Of a stretch of 18,873 nucleotides of DNA, positions 6,913 through 14,524 are shown piece after piece (position 1 is the first letter of the stretch; each line of letters begins with the position of its first letter). The position numbers were made by a program, and so were the translations under genes. The DNA lies in NCBI GenBank assembly GCA_000733415.1, contig KL662192.1, positions 1,015,584 to 1,034,456 on the forward strand. Direction: 5' to 3'. The stretch is from [Leptolyngbya] sp. JSC-1 (lineage in GTDB: Bacteria > Cyanobacteriota > Cyanobacteriia > Elainellales > Elainellaceae). The notes beneath the pieces were generated by a model. That model ran no database searches, was not told where the DNA came from, and saw nothing but the letters and a program-made list of their open reading frames with translations.

Positions 6913-9900
6913 ATGCAGACTCCCAAATCCTCCTTCAGCATCAGCAGGACTGCGATTCGTCAGCATATCGGGACTTTGATGCTGACCTTAGCCACAATCG
7001 TTGTCGGAGTCTTCTTTATTTTTAATCTGCAAGTTGATCTGCTACCTTCTATTACCTATCCCCGCATCGGTGTCCGGGTCGATCTTCCAGGAGTTTCACC
7101 AGAAGTGGGCATAGATGAAGTCACGAGGCCACTAGAAGAGGCACTGTCGGCAACCGAAGGCGTAGTGCAGGTCTATTCCCAAACCCGCGAAGGCCAGTCC
7201 AGCATCGATTTGTACTTCCGGCCCGGTGGCAATATTGATCAGGCTCTCAACGATGCCACTGCCGCCTTTAACCGAGCTAGAGCCAACCTACCGGATACCG
7301 TACAAGCGCCGCGAATTTTCAAGGTAGACCCCTCCCAGTTGCCGGTGTACGAACTGGCGCTGGCGTCCCCATCTATGCAGTCTGTTGATTTGCGCGTGTT
7401 TGCCGACGAAGAACTGGCGCGTGAGCTAGGCGTAGTGGAAGGTGTAGCCGCGGTGGATGTGTCGGGAGGCGTTACCGAAGAGGTGCGGGTGATTCTCGAC
7501 CTTAATCGATTGCAGTCGCTGGGAGTAGGACTCAACGATGTGCTGACCGAGCTAGAAGAAGCCAACCAAGACGTGTCAGGCGGTCGGATTTTGGGGGAGC
7601 AATCTGAACCCTTGACGCGAGCCGTGGGGCGCTTTCGTGAAGCCGCAGAAATCCAGAATCTATCGTTTCCAGTCGCCAGCGGCCAAAATCAGACAGAAAC
7701 CGGCTTCGGTAGCGCAGCAGCCAGCACTACTTCGGCCAATTCGGCCAATCGGGCGCGGCGTGTCTATTTGCGAGACTTTGCTGAAGTGATTGACGGGACC
7801 GAACAACAGCGGATTTTTGTCTCTCTCAATCAGCAGCCAGCCGTCAAAGTCAGCGTTCAAAAGCAGCCAGATGCCAACACCATCGAAGTGGTGCAGGAGG
7901 TAAAACGGCGGATCGAGGAATTACGCCAAGCTGGGGTGATTCCAGCAGACATGCAGCTGATTCCTACTCTGGACGAGTCAGTATTCATTCAGAACGCCAT
8001 TTCTAACGTGACTAGTGCAGGGCTAGTGGGGGCTGGTTTGGCTGGCGTTGCGGTGCTGTTGTTCCTGGGTTCGCTGCGGCAAACGCTGATTATTATCATC
8101 GCTATTCCCCTAGCGACGCTGACCGCCATTATTTTGATGAGACTGTTTGGCTTATCGCTGAACGTGTTTAGCTTGGGAGGGTTGGCCCTAGGCGTTGGCA
8201 TCGTGGTAGACAACTCGATTGTGATGCTGGAAACAATTGCAGAAGATGCCGGCATGACACCTGGTCAAGATACGCGCACTCGACTATCCCCCAAACAGCT
8301 GATTGAGCAAGCCGCCCGCAGCGGACAATCTGTAGAATCGGCGCTGGTGGCCTCGACTGCTACCAATCTCGTGGCGGTACTGCCGTTTTTACTGATTGGT
8401 GGCTTCATTGCCCTGCTGTTTAATGAGCTGATCCTAACCATTAGCTTTGCCGTTGCTGCCTCCATTCTCGTTGCCGTCACCGTGGTGCCAATGCTGGCCT
8501 CTCGCTTACTGGCGATTCGAAAAACTAGCGGTATCGATCAATTCTGGTTTTTACGGGAGTTCAACCGCCGGTTCGTAGCGGCCACACGTGGTTACACCCG
8601 CTTGCTCATGCGAATTCTGCGGCAGCGAGTACTTGTGATTGTCCTCACCTTTCTGCTCCTGGGCGGCAGCAGTTTGCTGATGCTGGGACGAATTCCCCAG
8701 GAGATTTTGCCACGCATTAACACCGGACAGGCCCGCTTAGTCGCTCAGTTTCCGCCCGGAACTCCCCTCGACGCCAATCGCAGAGTCATGAATACGGTGG
8801 ATCAGATTTTGCTGGCCCAACCCGAAACTGAATACGTGTTCACTACCGTGGGTGGGTTTCTGTTTGGCAGCAACACCAGCGAAAACGCTCTGCGTAGCTC
8901 TAGCACGATCACGCTGAAACCGGGCACAGATGTGGAGGAATACATTGCCAAGGTCAATCGAGAATTTAATCAGCTCAATCTGGTCGATATTCGCCTGCGG
9001 CTCAGCCCGGGTGAAGTGCGCGGCTTGATTCTCAATAACTCGCCGGTACGCGGTGCAGAAATTGACGTGATTCTGCAAGGCAACGATGCCAGGACCCTGG
9101 AAGAAGCAGGCCAGCAGGTGCTCAGAGCCTTGGAACAGCAGGCCACCCTCTCCAGCTTTCGCCCCGATGCCGACCGGCGACAGCCAGAAGTTCAAATTCG
9201 CCTCGATCGCGAACGAGCTGCCGATCTGAATATCAATATTCAGGATGTAGGCGATGTGTTGACTACCGCGATTGAGGGTTCCATACCGACCCAACTTCAG
9301 CGAGGCAACCGACTGGTGGATGTGCGGGTAGAGTTCAACGAAGATGCGATTCGACGCCCTTCTCAACTGCGTGCCCTGCCCCTCTTCACCGAAGATAATC
9401 AGCTGATCAGGCTAGGCGATGTCGCCCAGATCCAACCCGGCGAAGCTCCTGGAGAAATTCAGCGGATCAACCAGCGGCAGGTATTTCTGCTGGCCGGCAG
9501 CCTGAATGAATCTGCCAGTTTAGGAGAAGCGTTGCAGGAAGTTGATCAGGTGATCAGCGGCCTCGATCTCCCTGATGGCGTCAGCCGTTTGCCCAGTGCT
9601 GCGGCCCAAAGCAACCGGGAGATTCAGTCGGCCTTGCCCGTGTTGGGTGGGTTAGCTGCCTTCCTGGTGTTTGTGGTGATGGCCGTACAGTACAACTCGT
9701 TGATTGATCCGTTCGTGATTATGTTCACGCTACCGTTGGCATTAGCAGGTGGCATCTGGGGATTGTTCATTACCCAAACAGCAGTGGGAGCCACAGTGAT
9801 TGTAGGAGCCGTTCTGCTGGTAGGCATTGTGGTCAACAATGCCATCATCATGGTGGAGCTAGCGAATCAGATCTATGAACGGGAGCAGGTGAGCCGACGC

Positions 9901-10206
9901 ACCGCCATCTTAAAAGCAGCGCCGCAACGCTTACGCCCTATCTTGATGACGACCATTACGACTGTGGTAGGCATGTTTCCGCTAGCGCTTGGCTTGGGAC
10001 AGGGCGGAGAATTTCTTCAGCCCTTGGGAATCGTCGTATTCTCCGGTCTCGCCCTAGCTACCCTACTGACGCTGTTCATCATCCCCTGCTTTTACCTGCT
10101 GCTGCACGACTGGTTTGATCGCTTTTCTGAAACAGCCGAAGCGGATTCTCCCCCCCAGACCCAGCCAATCAACACCAAAATCGTCTCCCTGACTCGCCGT
10201 AAGTAA
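6913..10206 (+). CDS. RND efflux pump inner-membrane transporter (AcrB-like)
   Basis: This 1097-aa protein has the full length expected for an RND transporter that drives export with the proton gradient. The first membrane helix (about 18-38) is followed by VDLLPSITYPRIGVRV-like porter sequence, then helices 2-6 (about 360-545), a second helix-porter half from about 570, and a last helix set (about 910-1070). TM4 has GIVVDNSIVMLE: one Asp (433) is kept, and the second acidic position of AcrB is Asn434. TM10 reads GIVVNNAII, with Asn975 at the AcrB Lys940 position. The extra Asp six residues earlier that marks heavy-metal CzcA-type pumps is absent (Gly427), so a hydrophobic or amphiphilic substrate is more likely. 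I see no ribosome site before ATG 6913; translation may be coupled or start otherwise. No TolC-like gene is present in the window. Confidence 0.93.
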   Translation: MQTPKSSFSISRTAIRQHIGTLMLTLATIVVGVFFIFNLQVDLLPSITYPRIGVRVDLPGVSPEVGIDEVTRPLEEALSATEGVVQVYSQTREGQSSIDLYFRPGGNIDQALNDATAAFNRARANLPDTVQAPRIFKVDPSQLPVYELALASPSMQSVDLRVFADEELARELGVVEGVAAVDVSGGVTEEVRVILDLNRLQSLGVGLNDVLTELEEANQDVSGGRILGEQSEPLTRAVGRFREAAEIQNLSFPVASGQNQTETGFGSAAASTTSANSANRARRVYLRDFAEVIDGTEQQRIFVSLNQQPAVKVSVQKQPDANTIEVVQEVKRRIEELRQAGVIPADMQLIPTLDESVFIQNAISNVTSAGLVGAGLAGVAVLLFLGSLRQTLIIIIAIPLATLTAIILMRLFGLSLNVFSLGGLALGVGIVVDNSIVMLETIAEDAGMTPGQDTRTRLSPKQLIEQAARSGQSVESALVASTATNLVAVLPFLLIGGFIALLFNELILTISFAVAASILVAVTVVPMLASRLLAIRKTSGIDQFWFLREFNRRFVAATRGYTRLLMRILRQRVLVIVLTFLLLGGSSLLMLGRIPQEILPRINTGQARLVAQFPPGTPLDANRRVMNTVDQILLAQPETEYVFTTVGGFLFGSNTSENALRSSSTITLKPGTDVEEYIAKVNREFNQLNLVDIRLRLSPGEVRGLILNNSPVRGAEIDVILQGNDARTLEEAGQQVLRALEQQATLSSFRPDADRRQPEVQIRLDRERAADLNINIQDVGDVLTTAIEGSIPTQLQRGNRLVDVRVEFNEDAIRRPSQLRALPLFTEDNQLIRLGDVAQIQPGEAPGEIQRINQRQVFLLAGSLNESASLGEALQEVDQVISGLDLPDGVSRLPSAAAQSNREIQSALPVLGGLAAFLVFVVMAVQYNSLIDPFVIMFTLPLALAGGIWGLFITQTAVGATVIVGAVLLVGIVVNNAIIMVELANQIYEREQVSRRTAILKAAPQRLRPILMTTITTVVGMFPLALGLGQGGEFLQPLGIVVFSGLALATLLTLFIIPCFYLLLHDWFDRFSETAEADSPPQTQPINTKIVSLTRRK
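9226..9243. other. Candidate ParB-site match inside RND gene
   Basis: CTGAATATCAATATTCAG matches the 18-bp palindrome upstream of parA (17840-17857) at 17 of 18 positions. It encodes L-N-I-N-I-Q of the pump, so chance from coding constraint is possible. Confidence 0.3.
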
Positions 10207-10235
10207 ACCAAAGCTACAAGTAGGGAGGACTCGAT

Positions 10236-10751
10236 TTACCTCATGGCGCTGCGTTCCAGTTCCAAAATTTTCTCCAGCTTGGTTTGTGACTGTTCGGCAT
10301 TGGCGCGCACATCACCAAACGCAGCTTTATTCTCGGCGTAGCTGATCAGCAGCTTTGATCTTTTCTTCAGCTCAGCCACCATTTCCTCGGTTAGCTCAAG
10401 TTTGGGATCGAAAATTGCCTCTAGTTCTTTCAGCACCGCCTGCGCCTCTTGCCGGTCTTGCTCTAGCTTCACCCGCATAAAGCCATAGCTGACGATCGCC
10501 TGCACCAGCGTTTTGACATCTTCAACCGTGGTGTCATCTGGATCCGGCTCTTTAGTAACAGCAGGTACCTGTTCAGTCACCACAATTAAATCGTCATGCC
10601 CTGCCCCATCAGCCAACTTGGCTCGCAACGCCTCATCTTCGTTGGCCCGATCAACCAGCTGATCCAGGGCCTGCTGGCGCTGCTTACGCGAGTCCCGCCC
10701 CGGAACTTCCAAAATAATCTCCGGAGCCTGCTTGAGTGCATAAGAAACCAT
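10236..10751 (-). CDS. Hypothetical acidic helical protein
   Basis: I do not recognise a named family for this 171-aa protein. It is charged and mostly helical, with no signal peptide or membrane segment. An Arg/Gln-rich N-terminal helix (about 20-45) is followed by an acidic linker (EPDPDD, 68-73) and a long predicted coiled coil (about 92-168) rich in Leu, Glu, Lys and Gln. This arrangement suggests an oligomeric cytoplasmic protein. An AAGG site lies about 10 bases before the ATG. It converges on the pump gene with only 29 bp between them, and no terminator is visible in that gap. Confidence 0.7.
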   Translation of the reverse strand: MVSYALKQAPEIILEVPGRDSRKQRQQALDQLVDRANEDEALRAKLADGAGHDDLIVVTEQVPAVTKEPDPDDTTVEDVKTLVQAIVSYGFMRVKLEQDRQEAQAVLKELEAIFDPKLELTEEMVAELKKRSKLLISYAENKAAFGDVRANAEQSQTKLEKILELERSAMR

Positions 10752-11968
10752 ACTACTTACCTTTTACTTTCACTTTAGTCTTTACAACTTACTGCTTACT
10801 TTCCACCCTTTATAGGCGCTTTCACCGCTGCCGCTAAGAGCCTATCTGAAAATGCCGAAGGGATTTTGGAACTCCAAAACTCTGACAAGTCCCCATAGGT
10901 AGTAAGCCGCAGCCTAACTGGCCACAAGCTTATTGTTACAGTTCAATATCGTTACAGTTCAATCGTGTTGCTCAATTTTTACAAAATTAGAAATTTTGAT
11001 CCTATCGATATCACTCCATAGGTCTTATTATCTTAACAATAAAAACAGGTTTTGTAGTACACCAGAGTAAAATGCAGCTGTGGCAGCCTCAGCTAAATGC
11101 CCCCTAGAGGTTGTTCTACCAAATTATAAAAATCAGGGTATAAATATCTAAATTACCTGCTCTAATCCTTGTCGTTATTAGTATTAGTTTCTGTATACCT
11201 CGATGACAATATTGGTACTTAAGATAAATTGCACAACGTGTATTTGAATAATTCGCAGTTCACATAATTCATTAGCTGTGACTGTTTCAATCACGGGATT
11301 TAAGAGTGAACTGGCCTTGTTTTGCCTGAAAGTCTTTCAGGCAACAGACAACTGGATTGACCTTCAGATAAAAATCAGCAACAGGATCGTCAATTCTGAC
11401 CTTTAGTGGTACAGCCGCTAACATCAACGCAGCACGCAATAGCTTAGTATATTGTAGCAACGCAAACTATAACGGCAAAGATACGCTGGTAATGACAACT
11501 TACAATTGTGATAATACGGCAGTAGTGAAGTTCATCAAGCAATAGTTCGGACAGTTTTTAGTTAAGGTTTCTACAATCATTATAGAAACGCCAAAACTTA
11601 GCATTGATGAGGAGTTTTTGTAGGAATTCATTTCATTTCTCAAACTGTTGATAGCAGACAAAACTCTAGTCGCTCTCGGTTTCAAGCCGCGCCTACACAG
11701 AGCTGTTCCGCCTTCGCGGGTTACTTACCCAAACGAATAGTCGGCGCAGGGTGTTCGACTGAGCGTTCCCGATCCGCCATCTCCCCGCTCGGCTGTTTTT
11801 CTGGCTTCATAGGGGGCAGTGTGGGCTTCGAGTGAGCCTCAGCTGAACGCCTTGCGCCGAAACCCATCTCCCTCATTCGAAATACATCACTTCTACCTGC
11901 ATGGGGATTCTGCTGCAAGCAAAATCCAGTATCTTCAGGTACAAAGACGCGCTTGCAGGCTAAAGGCT
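10752..11968. other. Long AT-rich spacer without a clear gene
   Basis: Over 1.2 kb carry no convincing protein gene on either strand; frames here are short and without recognisable motifs. The stretch holds a 13-base direct repeat, GTTACAGTTCAAT, at 10935-10947 and 10951-10963, and a nested stem-loop region at 11256-11344. The last part (about 11680-11960) is richer in G and C and may belong to a decayed repeat or gene remnant. The region could hold regulatory RNA or be the scar of past insertions. Confidence 0.55.
11256..11344. ncRNA. Nested stem-loop region, possible structured RNA
   Basis: CAGTTCAC (11256-11263) pairs perfectly with GTGAACTG (11306-11313) and encloses an inner GTGA/TCAC stem. 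Nine bases later, TTGCCTGAAAG (11322-11332) pairs with CTTTCAGGCAA (11334-11344), an 11-bp arm around a single T. Two adjacent perfect structures in a gene-free AT-rich spacer suggest an RNA element or a protein-binding palindrome. No T-run follows, so it is not a classic terminator. The strand is unknown. Confidence 0.35.
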
Positions 11969-12601
11969 ATGGTGGATAAAGTAAATCGAGTTAATCAAGC
12001 CAATCAAAAAAGCTATGAAGCTGCCCGACGGGGTGTGGAAGCAGAGGCCAACCAAGAACTCGGCGATGATCCGACCAATTTAGACGAATTAGAAAGCCTG
12101 GAAAGTAACTTAGGCTTAGAGGAAGTTGAGCTGGATCAGGCCGTGATTGATACGGTGGCTGCTGACACCAGTGACGATAACCTAGACGCCGACGATGATG
12201 GTATCGAGGATGACGAGGACACCGAAGACCTGATTGATGACCGGCCTCAAGCGCTCACCGAATCCTATGGAACTGGCCTCCAGGGTCAACCTACTGACCG
12301 AGCAGGCCGCTACTCCCGCCGCAGTGATCACCACCTCTACAACAACCCTGAACCTGTCCTTACCGGGGGGGATATCGACGCTAATTATGAGCAGGCCAGC
12401 GTAGTGGGAGATGAAGCCGTAGGCGGTACGGTGGCTACTCCAGATCAGGATGTAGTTGATGAACTGGGAGCTGCTGTAGGTATAGAGATGGATGATCGCT
12501 CGTTTTTACGCACGGGCGATATGCTAGAACAGCGGGACGATAGACGCTGGGAACTGGACCCCAAATCCGCTGAGGATTATCAAGAGCGGCGGGAAGATTA
12601 G
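11969..12601 (+). CDS. DUF6335-like acidic cyanobacterial protein
   Basis: This 210-aa protein has an acidic middle (about 60-92, many Asp/Glu) and a conserved-looking C-terminal half: LTESYGTGLQG (96-106), GGDIDANYEQASVVGDEAVGG (133-153), TPDQDVVDELG (157-167), then LEQRDDRRWELDP (186-198). I recall this C-terminal pattern from cyanobacterial proteins annotated DUF6335; the function is unknown. There is no signal peptide or membrane segment. The open frame begins at 11819, but I chose ATG 11969 because the protein-like composition starts there. An AAAGG is present, though close to the ATG. It converges on the DUF4058 gene with 19 bp between the stops. Confidence 0.75.
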   Translation: MVDKVNRVNQANQKSYEAARRGVEAEANQELGDDPTNLDELESLESNLGLEEVELDQAVIDTVAADTSDDNLDADDDGIEDDEDTEDLIDDRPQALTESYGTGLQGQPTDRAGRYSRRSDHHLYNNPEPVLTGGDIDANYEQASVVGDEAVGGTVATPDQDVVDELGAAVGIEMDDRSFLRTGDMLEQRDDRRWELDPKSAEDYQERRED

Positions 12602-12620
12602 CTGAAAAGACTCCTTAACA

Positions 12621-13427
12621 TTACGGCTCAGTTCTCAACGGGGCAAGTAATGCGTTCATCCAAGCTGAATCAGCTTCTGTTAAGGCGGGCTTAGGAGGAG
12701 GCTGACGGTAATCAATTGATAAATCGTAAGCTGCCTCATCATAAATTGCTGCCACTGCCTCACTCAACGCTAGCGGCACATCTGCGTCAGGCGATCTCAA
12801 GGGCACTGGAACCGTTGGTAGTGAATCTTGCAAGTTAATGGGCCAAATCTCTATCACTCCTAACTGAGCACGAGTGACCATAATCAGGTAAGCTGTATCC
12901 GGCAATCGCGGATGATTAAACGATCTTGTTCCGCGTCGTAGGAGATCAATTTCCACCAAATGCACATTAGACTGATACAGTCGTTGACGTTTTTGGCGAT
13001 AGGCTGTCAACTCTGGTTCTCGCTTGTTGACAGGAGATAGGATTTCAATACAGGTGACTAGTGTGTTGTTTACCGTATCACGGATCTCCACTGTTGCGAT
13101 TCGCACTTCAATTGGCGAAAGCACAGGCAGTGTCAAGGGGGCAGGAGTGAATTGCACCGCTCTCCCGTCAGTTGCAGTGACTTCTGCGATTGGTAAACTA
13201 GATTGCTTTGATGATCCCCGTTTCAGCACTTCAACATCTGGATAAAGAATGCCAACTTCCTCTTCAGGAGCGGTATCTTTGACTAGATAGATTTCTAAAC
13301 GCGCTGTGTAACGGGGACGGAGCAATGGAACCAACTGCTGGCGAATCTTATTAGCCAAAGCATTGTGAACGTCGGGCCACAAATAGCCTTCCAGATAGGG
13401 GTCCATTCCCGGGAACGGCGACGGCAT
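12621..13427 (-). CDS. DUF4058 family protein
   Basis: This 268-aa protein begins MPSPFPGMDPYLE...W...H, the hallmark N-terminus of DUF4058 (PF13267), a family common in cyanobacteria and often present in several copies. Further family blocks are YPDVEV (62-67), EVRIATVEIRD (107-117), CIEILSPVNKR (126-136) and NVHLVEIDLLRRGTR (154-168). The spacing of Asp64, Glu128 and Lys135 is reminiscent of PD-(D/E)XK nuclease folds, but this is only a resemblance and the function is unknown. A GGAGG site sits 5 bases before ATG 13427. The GTG just upstream at 13430 would leave only 2 bases of spacing. Confidence 0.88.
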   Translation of the reverse strand: MPSPFPGMDPYLEGYLWPDVHNALANKIRQQLVPLLRPRYTARLEIYLVKDTAPEEEVGILYPDVEVLKRGSSKQSSLPIAEVTATDGRAVQFTPAPLTLPVLSPIEVRIATVEIRDTVNNTLVTCIEILSPVNKREPELTAYRQKRQRLYQSNVHLVEIDLLRRGTRSFNHPRLPDTAYLIMVTRAQLGVIEIWPINLQDSLPTVPVPLRSPDADVPLALSEAVAAIYDEAAYDLSIDYRQPPPKPALTEADSAWMNALLAPLRTEP

Positions 13428-13510
13428 CACAACCTCCAGATGGGCAGCATAACAGCATGATAGTCTCTAACCCTAGATTCGAATTTTCAACTGGTCCCAG
13501 AGTTGCTTTA

Positions 13511-13540
13511 TCCTAAATGTTCCTAAATGTTCCTAAATGT
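13511..13540. repeat. 10-bp tandem repeat, three copies
   Basis: TCCTAAATGT occurs three times without interruption (13511, 13521 and 13531), and a fourth, near-identical copy TCCTAAATGC lies at 13567-13576. The 10-bp period is close to one helical turn, so a bound protein would see the copies on one face. The array lies about 85-115 bp upstream of the DUF4058 gene and just before the candidate promoter at 13560-13589. Confidence 0.9.
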
Positions 13541-13559
13541 TTCTGAAAATGCCCTCGGC

Positions 13560-13589
13560 TTTTCATTCCTAAATGCTCCTTCATATAAT
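13560..13589 (+). promoter_or_regulatory. Sigma70-type promoter candidate
   Basis: A perfect TATAAT at 13584-13589 is preceded, after 18 bp, by TTTTCA (4 of 6 matches to TTGACA) at 13560-13565. No protein gene follows on this strand until after the terminator at 13761-13797. Confidence 0.5.
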
Positions 13590-13595
13590 AAACGG

Positions 13596-13797
13596 GAGCA
13601 CTTGTTTATCAGCAACAGTTAATCGTGAAATCGTGAAAAAGTACATTGGCAACCAGCTAGCTTAATTCTAGTTTGGCCCCTAGGCTAGATCTACGCCTGG
13701 AGAAGCTTAGATACGCTATAAAAACCAGTTTATGTAAAGCCTAATTGAAGTTCTACAGCTCAGAAGTTGGACCCAAATCCGGCTTCTGAATTTTTTT
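13596..13797 (+). ncRNA. Candidate small RNA between promoter and terminator
   Basis: A transcript starting about 7 bases after the TATAAT box and ending at the T-run near 13797 would be about 200 nt. Inside it is an imperfect stem (CCTAGGC against GCCTGG near 13680-13702) and the final terminator stem. The longest frames are tiny (for example a ten-codon GTG frame near 13634). I do not recognise it as 6S RNA, tmRNA or another known cyanobacterial RNA. The call rests only on the promoter-terminator pairing. Confidence 0.4.
13761..13797 (+). terminator. Rho-independent terminator
   Basis: CAGAAGTTGGA (13761-13771) pairs with TCCGGCTTCTG (13778-13788) using two G-U pairs in RNA, around the loop CCCAAA. 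AA and seven T bases follow (13789-13797). It faces the plus strand, but no plus-strand protein gene lies upstream. Confidence 0.65.
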
Positions 13798-13818
13798 GGT
13801 TGAGTTATGTGTTGGTTA

Positions 13819-14325
13819 CTACAGAGATTTGAGAGGACAAGGTTCGATTGGGCAGAAGCTGGGGTCATAGCGAATTTCTGGCTCAAAGGTCTTGATGCCA
13901 TAGGTTTGATTTAAGTCTTGCAAAACGGTTTGTAGGTAGTGCCTCACCTGGCTGTTGGTCATCCCCATACAGTGGGTTGGTGGAAACTCCTTGAGCTTTT
14001 GGTCTCCCTGCCAGATGGTAATCGCTAACGCATGTAAGTGAGCATCTCTACGTGGCTCTCGATATAGGTAGAGCAATGCGACCGGGGGCGCAGCCGGTTT
14101 AACAGCATCTCGATCCCTCAGTGCTTCTCTACGGCTTGCCTTCACCGAGATGTACTGCCCTTTCCGCTTCTGGTTATTGTCGGCTCGGTTGCGGTAGTGG
14201 GATCGCCGCCGATGGCAGATCCGATCATCCCAGCAGCCATCTCCGGTCTCTCCATGCAGTGCTTTGGCCGTTTTACTATCGAGCAGGCTGCATTCCCAGC
14301 ATTTTGGATTGATCGGACGCGCCAT
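13819..14325 (-). CDS. Cys-rich hypothetical cyanobacterial protein
   Basis: I do not recognise a function for this 168-aa protein. The N-terminus has NPKCWECSLLDSKTAKALHG with C9 and C12, then C31 and C37, a four-Cys set that could hold zinc. A basic stretch (about 39-71) and a region with AHLHALAITIWQGD (95-108) and HCMGMTNSQVRHYL (118-131) follow, and two more Cys near the end (158, 163). A nucleic-acid-binding role would fit the basic and Cys content but is only an inference. A GAGG site lies 8 bases before the ATG. It diverges from the 245-aa gene. Confidence 0.7.
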   Translation of the reverse strand: MARPINPKCWECSLLDSKTAKALHGETGDGCWDDRICHRRRSHYRNRADNNQKRKGQYISVKASRREALRDRDAVKPAAPPVALLYLYREPRRDAHLHALAITIWQGDQKLKEFPPTHCMGMTNSQVRHYLQTVLQDLNQTYGIKTFEPEIRYDPSFCPIEPCPLKSL

Positions 14326-14524
14326 TGCCGTTGCCTCAACTTAAGATGATTGCGGTACTAGGGTGATAGCCAATTATAGTGTAAGAATTAGTGTAATAAC
14401 AGCTCGATGGAGGGAGAGTGAATGGAACGTGAAAAGTGATGTAATCTTGGCAGTACTGTAGAATTGACTGGGAAGGATTGGAACTGAATCATTAGAATGG
14501 CTTGAGTTCAACTTGAATTTCGTC
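14326..14524. promoter_or_regulatory. Divergent promoter region with 12-bp repeat
   Basis: This 199-bp spacer separates two divergent genes. TAGTGTAA occurs at 14377-14384 and 14389-14396, part of a 12-bp tandem repeat with two mismatches. I see no clear -10/-35 pair. Confidence 0.4.

Larger units (their letters stand above)
13428..13818. other. Spacer with tandem repeats and orphan transcription unit
   Basis: No protein gene is evident in this 390-bp stretch. It contains a 10-bp tandem array (13511-13540), an 8-bp tandem repeat AATCGTGA (13621-13636), a perfect TATAAT box (13584) and a terminator hairpin (13761-13797). The last two are discussed separately as a possible small RNA unit. Confidence 0.6.

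Noticed and set aside
8737..9366. 209-codon open frame antisense to the RND gene
   Set aside because: It lies wholly within the well-supported pump gene and has no recognisable domain; a shadow of biased codon use.
11500..11685. 61-codon minus-strand open frame in the gene desert
   Set aside because: No motif, no ribosome site and biased towards residues expected from AT-rich random sequence.
13511..13540. Possible CRISPR array
   Set aside because: The repeats are 10 bp with no spacers between them and no cas genes nearby.
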